Source of the DNA: Cyclobacteriaceae bacterium
Lineage (GTDB): Bacteria; Bacteroidota; Bacteroidia; Cytophagales; Cyclobacteriaceae
Direction: 5' to 3'
Length of the DNA: 64,000 nucleotides
Assembly (NCBI GenBank): GCA_019638395.1
Contig: JAHBTX010000004.1
Coordinates: 556,411-620,410, forward strand
Below are positions 27,331 to 36,506 of the stretch, one piece after another (positions within the stretch are counted from its first letter, which is position 1; every line of letters begins with the position of its first letter). Position numbers and translations under genes: made by a program. Under the pieces are notes generated by a model that worked only from the letters and a program-made list of their open reading frames with translations, made no database searches and was not told the DNA's origin.

Positions 27331-27789
27331 ATGACATCTAAATTTAAAATAAGTGTCCTAAAACTTTTGTTAGTCATCTTTTCAGTAAGCGCATTATTTT
27401 TTATTTCAGGATGCAAGAAAAAAGAAGATGATCCGAAACCCTCCAAGCAGGATGAGGTAACATCGGTACTAACTTCAGCCACATGGAAAGTAAGTTCCGT
27501 TACCGTTGATGGAGTTGACAAAACAGAGCTTTACGCAGGGCTTACGCTAAGATTTACACCAACCAATTATACTTCAACCAATGGAGTACCGGTTTGGCCG
27601 GCAACAGGCGCATGGTCGTTTACTACAGAAGAAGCAAATGCTTTTCAAAGAAGTGATGGAGTGCTGGTGGAGATAATTGAAGTTACGGCAACTTCTCTGA
27701 AATTGAAATTAGATTGGGATGAAACGACTTTAGGGTCGGGGAGGGTTGGTTCGGTGGAGGGAGACCATGTCTTTAGTTTTGTGAAGTAG
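27331..27789 (+). CDS. lipocalin-like lipoprotein
   Basis: 152 residues from ATG 27331. Lipoprotein signal with lipobox F-F-I-S-G-C, then a K-K-K-E-D-D linker and a beta-rich domain containing T-W-K-V-S-S-V and W-P-A-T-G-A-W-S-F. This is the pattern of lipocalin-like/DUF5004-type Bacteroidota lipoproteins. It lies 13 bases after the T9SS gene and is likely in its operon. Ligand unknown. Confidence 0.7.
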   Translation: MTSKFKISVLKLLLVIFSVSALFFISGCKKKEDDPKPSKQDEVTSVLTSATWKVSSVTVDGVDKTELYAGLTLRFTPTNYTSTNGVPVWPATGAWSFTTEEANAFQRSDGVLVEIIEVTATSLKLKLDWDETTLGSGRVGSVEGDHVFSFVK

Positions 27790-27825
27790 AGGTATAAAAA
27801 ATCGTAAGAACATTAAAATTGAGAT

Positions 27826-29490
27826 ATGAATCTTAAAGTGCTTATTGCCTTCATTTTTTCATTACAGTCTTTAGCCATATTTGGGCAAGAATTAAAGTAC
27901 CGAGACGTAAACAATACAAGACACAAAGCAGAGTTTACTTCGTATGTTTCAAAAGATCGAATATTATTCAAAATTGGTGATACGCTTAAAGTACTGAGTA
28001 CACCTAATATGCTTAATGGTTTTGGTGTTCTCGTAAGTAAAAAGAAAATTGAAGGACATGAACTTGTGGTGATAAGTATTGGTATATACCCTGCAAATTT
28101 TGCTCACGTTGATTCAGAACAATGCCCTCATGAACCTGAGCTTACATGTAAAGACCCTGCAACTGATAAAACTTATAAAGTTCAGATTGAGAAGTCAATT
28201 GCTAATAGAGAAATTGAACTAAAAGGAGGTGGAAGTTTAGCAGGTAATAGAGGTGATGCGATAACTTCAGAATCTATAAAATTGTCTTTTGGATCAATTG
28301 CACCCAATGCAAAGATCTTAAATTACAAGGCATCGCAATCATCTAACTTTATTTTAAATGAAATTCACGATGGATTCGCTGTTGTTAAAGATGGACAGTT
28401 AAAGGGTCTCATAAATGAAAAGGGAGAGATTGTAGTTCCCTACGGTAAGTATTCGGATTTTGGAATTGCTGCAAACGGCTACATACCTGTTAAAAGCATT
28501 CAATCAAATAAATGGGGTATTTTGAACTATAAAGGCGAAGTTATAATGGATTTTGTTGTTGAAGATGAAATACATTTGATAGATAAGAATGGAATCTTTG
28601 GTTCAAAGATTTATTTAGGTAATAAATACTATTTTGAGGAATACAGAAATGTAAATGGGGAAAAGCTCATTGTAAAATCAGACAAGTCGGCTCAAACCTT
28701 ACTCTTCAGTGGGATTATGTCGGGTGATTTTTATTCTGTGATTAATAGCAGCGGTAAAATGGGGTTTATTGATAAGATTGGTACGCTTGTCATTGAGCCT
28801 GTCTATGAAGATGCTTCACATTTCAGTGAGGGTTTAGCCGCAGTAGCAAAGAAAAATGAAGTTGGTGATACGAAATGGGGTTTCATCAATACAAATGGAC
28901 AGATCGTAATCGATTTTATTTATAGTAATAGACCTGGTTCATTTAAAAACGGATTAGCACATGTGGTTTCGAAGAGCGGGGAGCACGCATGGATTAGTAG
29001 AACCGGTGAAGTTAAATTTAAAGCCGCTGATTTTAGTGAGTGGCAGCTTGGTCCACATTACGATTTCGATATGCCAATTATTCTTGCGATCAAAAAGGAT
29101 AAAACGAAAAGAACTTGGATAGATTCAAATGGGAAATTTAAAACTTTCTCTGCTGACGATGAAAATGTACAAGGATTATCAAGAAGAGGGTTCTACTTTG
29201 TAAGTTTTGAGAACGGTCAAATTTTAATAAAGGTAAGTGATTACCTTGATAAAGAAGGTGATATGTTGCAACAACTATTCCTTGATAAGGATGGAGGGTA
29301 TTATGGAATTATTGATAAAAATGGTGATGTTGTATTACCTCCAATTTTCAGTAAACTACAATCATTTGATCCTCGATCTGGATTGGCAAGGGCAACAATT
29401 ATTAATGATAAAGATGAGATAATTGAAGGATATATAAATCATGAAGGAATTTTTGTAATAATAAAAGGTAAACCCACATCAGAGTGGTAG
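27826..29490 (+). CDS. WG-repeat protein
   Basis: A 554-residue secreted protein (signal peptide ending I-F-G-Q). The N-terminal domain of ~190 residues contains a C-P-H...C-K pair. Multiple WG (KWGFI) repeats follow, such as N-K-W-G-I-L-N, G-K-M-G-F-I-D, T-K-W-G-F-I-N and G-Y-Y-G-I-I-D, each followed by G-x-I/L-V-I/V-x-P. WG repeats form beta-propeller-like scaffolds of unknown role. The gene is A/T-richer than its neighbours. Confidence 0.8.
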   Translation: MNLKVLIAFIFSLQSLAIFGQELKYRDVNNTRHKAEFTSYVSKDRILFKIGDTLKVLSTPNMLNGFGVLVSKKKIEGHELVVISIGIYPANFAHVDSEQCPHEPELTCKDPATDKTYKVQIEKSIANREIELKGGGSLAGNRGDAITSESIKLSFGSIAPNAKILNYKASQSSNFILNEIHDGFAVVKDGQLKGLINEKGEIVVPYGKYSDFGIAANGYIPVKSIQSNKWGILNYKGEVIMDFVVEDEIHLIDKNGIFGSKIYLGNKYYFEEYRNVNGEKLIVKSDKSAQTLLFSGIMSGDFYSVINSSGKMGFIDKIGTLVIEPVYEDASHFSEGLAAVAKKNEVGDTKWGFINTNGQIVIDFIYSNRPGSFKNGLAHVVSKSGEHAWISRTGEVKFKAADFSEWQLGPHYDFDMPIILAIKKDKTKRTWIDSNGKFKTFSADDENVQGLSRRGFYFVSFENGQILIKVSDYLDKEGDMLQQLFLDKDGGYYGIIDKNGDVVLPPIFSKLQSFDPRSGLARATIINDKDEIIEGYINHEGIFVIIKGKPTSEW

Positions 29491-29536
29491 TTAAGTTGTA
29501 TTATTTTATAATAAGCGATATTTCGTAAAGTTTTTT

Positions 29537-29971
29537 TTACTCCTTCACCGCCAACATCAGCATATTCGTTACCGGATAATCAATCGGCTTGCGTGCAGCA
29601 TCGTCTGTGAATAAACTTACTTTATTTAGTAACCGATTCTTTACAATCCATTCGTTGGTGTAAGCTTGCGAAGGTTCAGCAATGCGAAACCCAACAGCGG
29701 TTAAGTGTCGCGTCCATTCATTAAAATCCCAGAAGCAAAAAGTTTCGTGCATTTCACTTTCCCAATTGTCGGTGTAATCCTTACGACTCATAAACTCACA
29801 GGCATCGCGTAAGCTCATGCGAATGTAATTTTCACTTAGAATGGTATCACAAGTATGAGATGGCCATACAGGAGATAGACAAAGATGTGCTCGAGGTGGA
29901 AGTCTGTGTTTGGATGATTGGTCGCAGATAATCTTTCCGAAACCACTATCTATTGAAGAGAAAATAATCAA
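29537..29971 (-). pseudogene. truncated methyltransferase (C-terminal part only)
   Basis: Residues ~45-144 of this 144-residue frame look like the C-terminal half of a class I SAM-dependent methyltransferase: S-L-R-D-A-C-E-F-M-S-R-K-D-Y-T-D-N-W, then H-E-T-F-C-F-W-D-F-N-E-W, then G-F-R-I-A and N-E-W-I-V-K-N-R-L. The SAM-binding N-terminal half, with its glycine motif, is absent. The first ~40 residues are unrelated and overlap an opposite-strand fragment (29853-30055). It is therefore a broken gene. Confidence 0.55.
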
Positions 29972-30283
29972 ACGAGCTTGTTATAAGATCGAACTTGTAA
30001 ATGGATGGGAGGTTGTAAAAGCAAATGATAAGGGCGATTTGGAAATTGGTTTATAAAAGGAATTGATAAGACTTGTAAAATATTTTTAACGATTTGTGTT
30101 TTTTTTGGATGGCATAGCGTTGATCTACTTTTTCACTGAATGATAGTTTAGATACTACGGCATTTACGTAAACTTTAAAGACTTGTATGGATTGTGTAGA
30201 AGAGATAGAAGTGTATGTAATAAAATATGGTGTGCCTTTCTGATACTTTCACCTAATTTTGCAGTTTAATTTTAACAAAAGGC
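29972..30283. other. 312-base stretch with a small plus-strand gene fragment
   Basis: An open plus-strand frame without a start runs from ~29853 to the TAA at 30053-30055. It encodes a helical charged tail (E-E-K-I-I-K-R-A then E-V-V-K-A-N-D-K-G-D-L-E-I), apparently the C-terminal end of a lost gene. The remainder (30060-30283) is A/T-rich and must hold the helicase promoter. Confidence 0.4.
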
Positions 30284-32362
30284 ATGCTAAACCCGACCGA
30301 ACAAGACGAGCGGCAATACTTAGAAGAAATAAAGGAGCGATTGGCGCGGGCAATCAGCCGCATGGAAGCGCGTGTGCGCGAATATTCCGAAGAGCTGCGC
30401 GAAAAGAAACAATATATTTTTGAGAATCAGAGCGGCATGGATGAAGCCGATCACGTGGCTTCCGGTCAATCTATTGATCGTATGGTTTCTACAGGTGAAT
30501 CAGCCGTTGAGCGCAGACGCAAATTGTTGAAACTGATTCAATCGCCATACTTTGGACGCATTGATTTTAAAGCGCAACAAGACGAGAAAGAAGCTACCAT
30601 CTATATCGGCTTAGCCACTTTTACAGATGATGCGGAGCAAGTGAATTATATTTTTGACTGGCGTGCGCCTGTATCATCCTTGTTTTATGATTTTGAATTG
30701 GGCCCAGCCGTTTATGAAACCTTAAATCGGAAATTCGCTGGAGATATTTTATTAAAGCGACAATACAAAATCCGCGATGGCCGAATGGAGTTTATGATTG
30801 AAAACTCCGTCAGCATTCTGGATGATGTTTTACAAAAGGAACTGAGCAAATCGGCTGACGATAAGATGAAGAACATCGTGGCGACTATCCAGCGCGATCA
30901 GAATCAGATTATCCGAAACGAAACCGCTTCGGTAATGATCATTCAAGGTGTTGCCGGCTCGGGTAAAACTTCTATTGCCCTGCATCGCATTGCATTTTTG
31001 TTATACCGCTTTCGCGATACCATTAAGGCAAAAGATATTTTAATATTATCACCCAATAAAGTATTTGCCGATTACATCAGCAATGTGTTACCCGAATTAG
31101 GTGAGGAGTACATTCCGGAAACGGGTATGGAAGAATTGGCGAACGAACTGCTTGAAAATAAATTCCCCTTCCAGACTTTCTTTCAACAGGTGGCGAGTTT
31201 GCTCGACCATCCGCATCCGGAGTTTATCGAACGCATCCGGTTCAAATCATCATTTGAATTCCTCAGTCAGTTAAACAAATATTTTATTCATCTCGAGAAC
31301 AATTCATTCCAGCCGATGGATTTGAAAGTAGCCGGTGTGGTAGTACCGTTTCCGTTTGTGATTGAAAAGTTCAGATCGTGGAGTCGCATGCCCATGGGCA
31401 AACGCATTCCCGAAGTAGTGAAAGAAGTTTTACAATACATCCGCAACGGTGCTAATCGGAAGTTGAGTGGTGGTGAGAAAGCTAAAGTGTGGGACTTGGT
31501 GCCGCGCATGTTTAACATCCGCAGCTCGTTTGATGTATATAAAGGCTTTTACGATTGGATGGGTAAGCCAGAAATGTTTCGCATGATGCACGGTATGAAA
31601 CTGGAATTTGCCGATGTGTTTCCGCTGATCTATTGCAAGATCAGGTTAGAGGGTATTCAAAGTTATGATCACATCAAACATTTACTGGTGGATGAAATGC
31701 AGGATTATACACCGGTGCAGTACGCGGTGTTGTCGCGGGTGTTTAAGTGTAAGAAAACTATTCTGGGCGATGTGAATCAACCCGTTAATCCATACAGCGC
31801 ATCTTCAGCAGAAGGCATTGAGGAAGTATTCCCGCAAGGTGATATTGTAAAGTTGTTCCGGAGTTATCGTTCCACCTGGGAGATTACCCAGTTCTCGTTG
31901 CGCATTAGCCCGAATGAAAACCTGATTGCGATGGAACGACATGGTGAAGAACCACAGGTTTTGGGATTCGCATCTGCTGATGCAGAGATAGAAGGTATTT
32001 ACCAGGCATGTTTAAAATTTGCAGGTTCGGCAAACCAATCGATGGGTATTATTTGTAAAACCCAACAGCAAGCACAGTTATTATTTACGAAATTAAAAAC
32101 TCCTGCTACTGTGGAAAAGGGGCAGGGTATGAGGCCAATTCATTTGCTTACTCCCGATAGTACCAGTTTCACCAGTGGTATTGTTGTTACTACCGTACAC
32201 TTATCCAAAGGTTTGGAGTTTGACGAAGTGTTGATTCCGTTTGTATCGGCTAAAAACTATAAATCGGATATTGACAGGCGTATGCTTTATATAGCGTGTA
32301 CACGAGCCATGCATCGGTTAACGTTAACGTATTTCCAGGAGCGTAGTGGTTTTTTGATTTAA
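30284..32362 (+). CDS. helD: HelD-like UvrD/Rep-superfamily ATPase/helicase
   Basis: A 692-residue protein. The N-terminal antiparallel coiled coil (residues 1-90, highly charged) is the HelD hallmark that probes the RNA polymerase channel. Walker A is G222-V-A-G-S-G-K-T229, followed by S-I-A-L-H-R-I-A. Later come the D-E-M-Q-D-Y motif II (equivalent to DEQD) and motif VI-like Y-I-A-C-T-R-A-M-H-R. HelD proteins rescue or recycle stalled RNA polymerase. DNA helicase IV is the alternative annotation, but length and N-terminus favour HelD. It is transcribed alone; the stop overlaps the end of the broken minus-strand gene by three bases. Confidence 0.82.
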   Translation: MLNPTEQDERQYLEEIKERLARAISRMEARVREYSEELREKKQYIFENQSGMDEADHVASGQSIDRMVSTGESAVERRRKLLKLIQSPYFGRIDFKAQQDEKEATIYIGLATFTDDAEQVNYIFDWRAPVSSLFYDFELGPAVYETLNRKFAGDILLKRQYKIRDGRMEFMIENSVSILDDVLQKELSKSADDKMKNIVATIQRDQNQIIRNETASVMIIQGVAGSGKTSIALHRIAFLLYRFRDTIKAKDILILSPNKVFADYISNVLPELGEEYIPETGMEELANELLENKFPFQTFFQQVASLLDHPHPEFIERIRFKSSFEFLSQLNKYFIHLENNSFQPMDLKVAGVVVPFPFVIEKFRSWSRMPMGKRIPEVVKEVLQYIRNGANRKLSGGEKAKVWDLVPRMFNIRSSFDVYKGFYDWMGKPEMFRMMHGMKLEFADVFPLIYCKIRLEGIQSYDHIKHLLVDEMQDYTPVQYAVLSRVFKCKKTILGDVNQPVNPYSASSAEGIEEVFPQGDIVKLFRSYRSTWEITQFSLRISPNENLIAMERHGEEPQVLGFASADAEIEGIYQACLKFAGSANQSMGIICKTQQQAQLLFTKLKTPATVEKGQGMRPIHLLTPDSTSFTSGIVVTTVHLSKGLEFDEVLIPFVSAKNYKSDIDRRMLYIACTRAMHRLTLTYFQERSGFLI

Positions 32363-32684
32363 TATTTGAATTTTCTTTCGTTTGTATATTCGAATTCTCC
32401 GGCAACACTATTAGTTGTTATCTTACCACCAAAAATTTTCGGATCTAACGTGTCGTTAAAAAATACGATTATATCTGTACCCCAAGAATTCTCTTTAGTT
32501 TTAGTTTCAACAGTCTGTTGATTGAAATCTTCAAAGGAAATTACTTTCCAGGTACCATTTAATGACTTAATTGATGAATTGTCTTTGAAATCATTGGCAT
32601 CAAATTCGTCTGAACAACTAAAGCGATTAGCCCGATTATTAAAACCCCAAATCCTTTAATTTTTTCATTCATAAATTTTTGCAT
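32359..32684 (-). pseudogene. frameshifted lipocalin-like lipoprotein gene
   Basis: On the minus strand, an ATG at 32684 (or 32672) gives M-N-E-K-I-K-G-F-G-V-L-I-I-G-L-I-A-L-V-V, a lipoprotein signal, then runs out of frame to a stop. One frame over, the sequence continues as C-S-D-E-F-D-A-N-D-F...L-N-G-T-W-K-V-I-S-F and stays open to the TAA at 32359-32361. The break falls exactly at the lipobox (near 32610), so a one-base indel has split signal and mature domain. The mature part resembles the lipocalin-like lipoprotein at 27331. A sequencing error cannot be excluded. Confidence 0.6.
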
Positions 32685-32746
32685 TGGTGCTTTATAGACC
32701 ACAGTTTTTGATAAGAGGTTGGATTGTTAGATAGATATTTCTGATT

Positions 32747-32795
32747 AAAGACCTTCCAGGTCTTTAACGCAATTCTTAAAAGACCTGGAAGGTCT
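32747..32795. repeat. REP-type palindrome
   Basis: AAAGACCTTCCAGGTCTTTAA and its near-exact inverse TTAAAAGACCTGGAAGGTCT flank a 9-base loop. Each arm is itself nearly palindromic (AGACCT/AGGTCT). This unit resembles the interspersed AAGACCTGGAAGGTC palindromes of many Bacteroidota genomes. Confidence 0.7.
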
Positions 32796-32873
32796 CATCA
32801 TTTCCATTGGTATTGATCATAATAAGTCAACTTTTGTGTCAACTTATTTCAGGACGAGGCACCACTATAAAAC

Positions 32874-32903
32874 AACAAAGCCCCGCATGGCGGGCTTTGT
32901 TAT
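32874..32903. terminator. Rho-independent terminator of the RRM gene
   Basis: AACAAAGCCC(C)GC-ATG-GCGGGCTTTGTT forms a long stem with a single bulged C. It has T-rich sequence on both sides and lies 17 bases beyond the RRM stop, so it can end transcription from either side. Confidence 0.7.
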
Positions 32904-32919
32904 ATTATTTCAAACCGAA

Positions 32920-33237
32920 TTAATAATCCTTATTGAAATCTCCTCTGCGGTAGCCACCACCACGATTGCCACCACGGCCACCGCCACCACCTTCTTCACG
33001 TGGGCGAGCTTCGTTTACTACCAATACTTTTCCTAAAAAGTCGAAACCATTCAGGCCAGTAATTGCTGCACGACCGGCAGTGTCATCGGCCATTTCTACA
33101 AAACCAAATCCCCGACTGCGCTGGGTAACTTTGTCCATGATAATTTTCGCTGAGCTTACTTCTCCGTACTCAGCAAATAATTGTTTCAATTGTTCCTCGG
33201 ATGCCTTCCAGGGAATGTTGGCTACATAAATGTTCAT
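32920..33237 (-). CDS. RRM RNA-binding protein with glycine-rich tail
   Basis: A 105-residue protein. Residues 1-80 are a single RNA recognition motif with RNP2 (N-I-Y-V-A-N-I) and RNP1 (R-G-F-G-F-V-E-M). A tail of G-G-G/R-G-G units follows. It has the size and layout of the bacterial cold-inducible RRM proteins (Rbp) of cyanobacteria and Bacteroidota. It acts in the cytoplasm as an RNA chaperone-like binder. The long 5' leader (33238-33409) could carry temperature-dependent control, which is inference. Confidence 0.9.
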   Translation of the reverse strand: MNIYVANIPWKASEEQLKQLFAEYGEVSSAKIIMDKVTQRSRGFGFVEMADDTAGRAAITGLNGFDFLGKVLVVNEARPREEGGGGGRGGNRGGGYRRGDFNKDY

Positions 33238-33409
33238 TTTTGTTTTTGAAATTAAGTGATAAATGTTCTTGCTAACTCAATAAGGCCTGCCAATAAATAA
33301 CACGATTAGTGGACTACTTTCAGGTGGGAATTATCTCATTAACTAACCAAAGGTAATAGTTTTTTTGAATTATCCTCGAAATCGCGCCAATTCCGACACT
33401 TTTTTCGGG

Positions 33410-33883
33410 CTATTGGTATTCGGGGTGTTCGGCTATAAACCGGGCCAGACTCTTGCGTGCATTGTCGTTCACTTTATTCTGAACCAGGGCTGACCAGCCT
33501 AGCAAAATACCACTTACTCCCAATGCCTGCCGGCTCCATTTCCACAGATCGAAAGTATCAGTGTGAGTAAGGATTAATCCCTGTTTAAAGGTAAAAGCTG
33601 CACAAATATCATTAACTACTTTTCTGCCAGTTTTGCTGAATGTATAAGAGGCAATCCACCGGCAGTGGCCTGTTGTTTCATCGGCTTTTATATCTGAAAA
33701 AGTCAAAGAAAAATTGCGGGCATTCAGGCATAGCATATGCCACATAGCGCGTACTTCTTTGTTATTCAGGTTACGAAAAGCCGGATCGTGAAAGGTGGCC
33801 TCGGCATGGTAACAACTGTTCATAGTCTGCCAGTCGCGTTGCTGAAAAGCCGTATAAAATCGGTTAATCAATTCTGTATGCAT
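33410..33883 (-). CDS. NTF2-like (SnoaL-type) protein
   Basis: A 157-residue protein with the NTF2 cone-fold pattern: helix F-Y-T-A-F-Q-Q-R-D-W, C-Y-H-A-E-A-T-F-H-D-P-A-F and the strands W-I-A-S-Y-T-F and A-A-F-T-F-K-Q-G. The C-terminus resembles the 'nuclear transport factor 2 family' annotation common in Bacteroidota. An enzymatic or binding role cannot be read from sequence. Confidence 0.8.
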   Translation of the reverse strand: MHTELINRFYTAFQQRDWQTMNSCYHAEATFHDPAFRNLNNKEVRAMWHMLCLNARNFSLTFSDIKADETTGHCRWIASYTFSKTGRKVVNDICAAFTFKQGLILTHTDTFDLWKWSRQALGVSGILLGWSALVQNKVNDNARKSLARFIAEHPEYQ

Positions 33884-34036
33884 TCTTTTTCCGTTAGTGG
33901 AACAATCTGATTATTTCAGTACAACAGCACTTTACTATCGCTTTTGGTTGTTGTACCTTTAAACATCAATTAAAAATAATCAATTGTTGCCGAAGTTATC
34001 CGGGCAATTGGGTTGGTATCCTAAACCTGAAATAAA

Positions 34037-35905
34037 ATGAACAGAAAAAATCTTCTACTTGGTGTGCTGATGCTGGGGTGTGTGAGTATAACATGGGCTC
34101 AATCGTTCAACAATCTGCCTGTTACAACGCAAAAGCCACCGCTACATGCTAAGCATTGGATGGCGATAACCGGTAAGCCGTTAGCGGCCACAGCCGGAGC
34201 CATGATTTTTTCGAAAGGTGGAAATGCTGTGGACGCATCGTGTGCCATGCTGGCTGCTACTTGTACCATGTTCGATGTATTAAGTTGGGGTGGCGAAACA
34301 CAAGCCCTGATCTACAATCCTAAAACAAAAAAAGTAATTGCCATTAATGCATTAGGTGTTGCACCTACCGGGGCTACAGCCGATTTCTTTAAAGGCAAAG
34401 GCATGAACTATCCGCCACAGTATGGGCCGTTGGCAGCAGTAACACCCGGCACACCGGGCGGACTAATGGTAATGCTGGCTGAGTATGGAACCATGAGTTT
34501 GAAAGATGTGTTAACTCCGGCAATGCAACTAGCCGAAGGTTATCCGATTGAAGCGCAAACGGCTAATAGTTTTGAAGGTCAGAAAGAAAGGATCAAACAA
34601 TGGCCGTATTCAAAAGCAGTTTTTCTTCCACACCTGGGTGAGAAGCGCGAAGCTCCGGTTGCCGGAGAAATTTTTGTACAGAAAGATTTATTAGCCACAC
34701 TTCAAAAGTTGGTGGAAACCGAACAACAGGCATTGAAGAAAGGTAAATCCCGGAAGGAGGCAATCTATGCGGCATACGATCGCTTTTATAAAGGGGATAT
34801 CGCCAAAGAAATTGCACGCGGCACACAAGAGCAGGGCGGCTTGATTACTGAAAAAGATCTGGCTAACTGGAAAGTAATTACCGAAGAACCTTTGAGTGTT
34901 AACTACAAGGGCATTGAAGTTTATAAAATGCAACAGTGGACGCAAGGCCCGGTGTTGTTGCAAGCCTTGAACATGTTGGAAAATATGGATCTGAAAGCGA
35001 TGGGTTTTAATTCAGCCAAATACATTCATACACTTTATCAGGTAATGAATCTGACATTTGCGGATCGTGATTTTTATTATGGCGATCCATACTTTGCGCC
35101 TGAAGAACCGATTAAAGGTTTGCTTTCGAAGGAGTATGCAAAAGAAAGAGTGAAGGCAATTAACTGGGAACGCAACGACACCAAAACTGGTCCGGGCGAT
35201 CCGTACCCCTTTGAGGGCAAAACCAATCCCTATAAAGATTACTTAAAGCAATGGTCGCAGGTAGCGAACACAACTTATACTTCTCCTTTGTCAGATGATT
35301 ATCTCAATCAGGTATTTCTGGGTACCACTTCCGTGGAAGCTGCCGATAAAGAAGGTTGGGTTGTTTCCATTACACCCAGTGGTGGTTGGAACCCAGCTTG
35401 CATTGCCGGTAAAACCGGAATTGGTTTGAGCCAGCGTATGCAAAGTTTTGTTACCGATCCGAAAGAAAATCCATACAATGTGGTGGAGCCAGGTAAGCGG
35501 CCACGTGTAACGTTAACACCTACACTTGCGCTGAAAGATGGTAAACCATTTTTATCATTTGCCGTGCAGGGTGGCGATACGCAAGATCAAAACTTGTTGC
35601 AATTCTTTTTGAATGTAGTAGAGTTTGGAATGACGGTACAAGAAGCAACCGAAGCACCGAATATCAATTCAGATCAGCTTTGGCTTTCTCTTGGCGGAGA
35701 AGATCGCAAACCCAAATACGGTAACCTGCTGCTACACGATAGCACACCACCGTATGTGCGCAAAACCCTGCAAGGTATGGGCTATCGCTTACGGTTTGAC
35801 GATCGCACCAGTGGCCCGATTAATGCCATTTATTTTGATTGGGAGCATGGAAGTTTCTGGGGCGGGTCCAGCAACCATGGTGAAGATTATGGAATTGGAT
35901 GGTGA
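34037..35905 (+). CDS. ggt: gamma-glutamyltransferase family protein
   Basis: A 622-residue exported protein (signal peptide ending T-W-A-Q). The large-subunit start shows H-W-M-A-I-T-G-K-P-L-A-A-T-A-G and the G-G-N-A-V-D-A-S motif. The autoprocessing site is probably L-G-T-T-S, with the nucleophile threonine at 430 or 431. The small subunit includes I-T-P-S-G-G-W and A-V-Q-G-G-D-T-Q-D. The histidine that usually follows the Thr pair (T-T-H) is serine here. This places it with the divergent GGT-like hydrolases (Ntn fold) rather than classic glutathione GGT. Substrate unknown. Confidence 0.85.
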   Translation: MNRKNLLLGVLMLGCVSITWAQSFNNLPVTTQKPPLHAKHWMAITGKPLAATAGAMIFSKGGNAVDASCAMLAATCTMFDVLSWGGETQALIYNPKTKKVIAINALGVAPTGATADFFKGKGMNYPPQYGPLAAVTPGTPGGLMVMLAEYGTMSLKDVLTPAMQLAEGYPIEAQTANSFEGQKERIKQWPYSKAVFLPHLGEKREAPVAGEIFVQKDLLATLQKLVETEQQALKKGKSRKEAIYAAYDRFYKGDIAKEIARGTQEQGGLITEKDLANWKVITEEPLSVNYKGIEVYKMQQWTQGPVLLQALNMLENMDLKAMGFNSAKYIHTLYQVMNLTFADRDFYYGDPYFAPEEPIKGLLSKEYAKERVKAINWERNDTKTGPGDPYPFEGKTNPYKDYLKQWSQVANTTYTSPLSDDYLNQVFLGTTSVEAADKEGWVVSITPSGGWNPACIAGKTGIGLSQRMQSFVTDPKENPYNVVEPGKRPRVTLTPTLALKDGKPFLSFAVQGGDTQDQNLLQFFLNVVEFGMTVQEATEAPNINSDQLWLSLGGEDRKPKYGNLLLHDSTPPYVRKTLQGMGYRLRFDDRTSGPINAIYFDWEHGSFWGGSSNHGEDYGIGW

Positions 35906-36039
35906 GTGGGGGGTATTCAGTTGGTCAGTCAGTAATCGGTTAGAAGTGATCAGTATTCGGTAATCAGGATATAGTAGGCGGTTAAAGTAAGTTTGTTGAA
36001 TTTAACCAGCGACCAGAAACGTGTAACCAGTAACTGATT

Positions 36040-36447
36040 TTACACATTAATACTCATAATACTTTCGTGCGAAAGTGGTTTATTGAGGTATTGCTTTACG
36101 AAGAGATATTTCTTGGATTTGTTAAAGTCCTGCGGGTTGATGGACGATGTAAGCATAACAATCTTACACTTCTTTTTAACCAACGATCCAAATTTTTCAA
36201 ACTCATCTAAAAACTGGAAACCATCCATTAACGGCATATCAATATCCAGAAAGATAAGATCGGGTAGCACCTCGTTGGCAACTTCAAGTTTTTCAATGTT
36301 GCGTAAAAACTCTATCGCACTTTTAGCTCCGGTGTGGGTATAAATATGCTGCGTAATGGCCGCTGCCTCAATCATTTTTTGATTGATCAGGTTATCAATC
36401 TCATTGTCGTCAATGAGCATTACGATGCGATAGTTGGGTTCAGCCAT
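36040..36447 (-). CDS. stand-alone CheY-like response regulator
   Basis: A 135-residue receiver domain only. Acidic pair D13-D14, phosphoacceptor Asp68 in F-L-D-I-D-M-P, the M-L-T-S-S switch residue and the Lys in L-N-K-P-L. There is no output domain. Single-domain receivers with V-M-L-I-D-D-N-E-I-D-N are frequent in Bacteroidota and usually pair with hybrid kinases elsewhere; no kinase is adjacent. Confidence 0.9.
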   Translation of the reverse strand: MAEPNYRIVMLIDDNEIDNLINQKMIEAAAITQHIYTHTGAKSAIEFLRNIEKLEVANEVLPDLIFLDIDMPLMDGFQFLDEFEKFGSLVKKKCKIVMLTSSINPQDFNKSKKYLFVKQYLNKPLSHESIMSINV

Positions 36448-36506
36448 GACTTGGTAAAATGTAAGATTCTAAAGGTAACCCGATTACAACTTTTTTGCAA
36501 GCCAAA

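Noticed and set aside
32966-33229. Plus-strand 87-codon frame rich in proline and serine
   Set aside because: It is the antisense of the RRM gene; the proline run comes from the glycine-rich tail codons.
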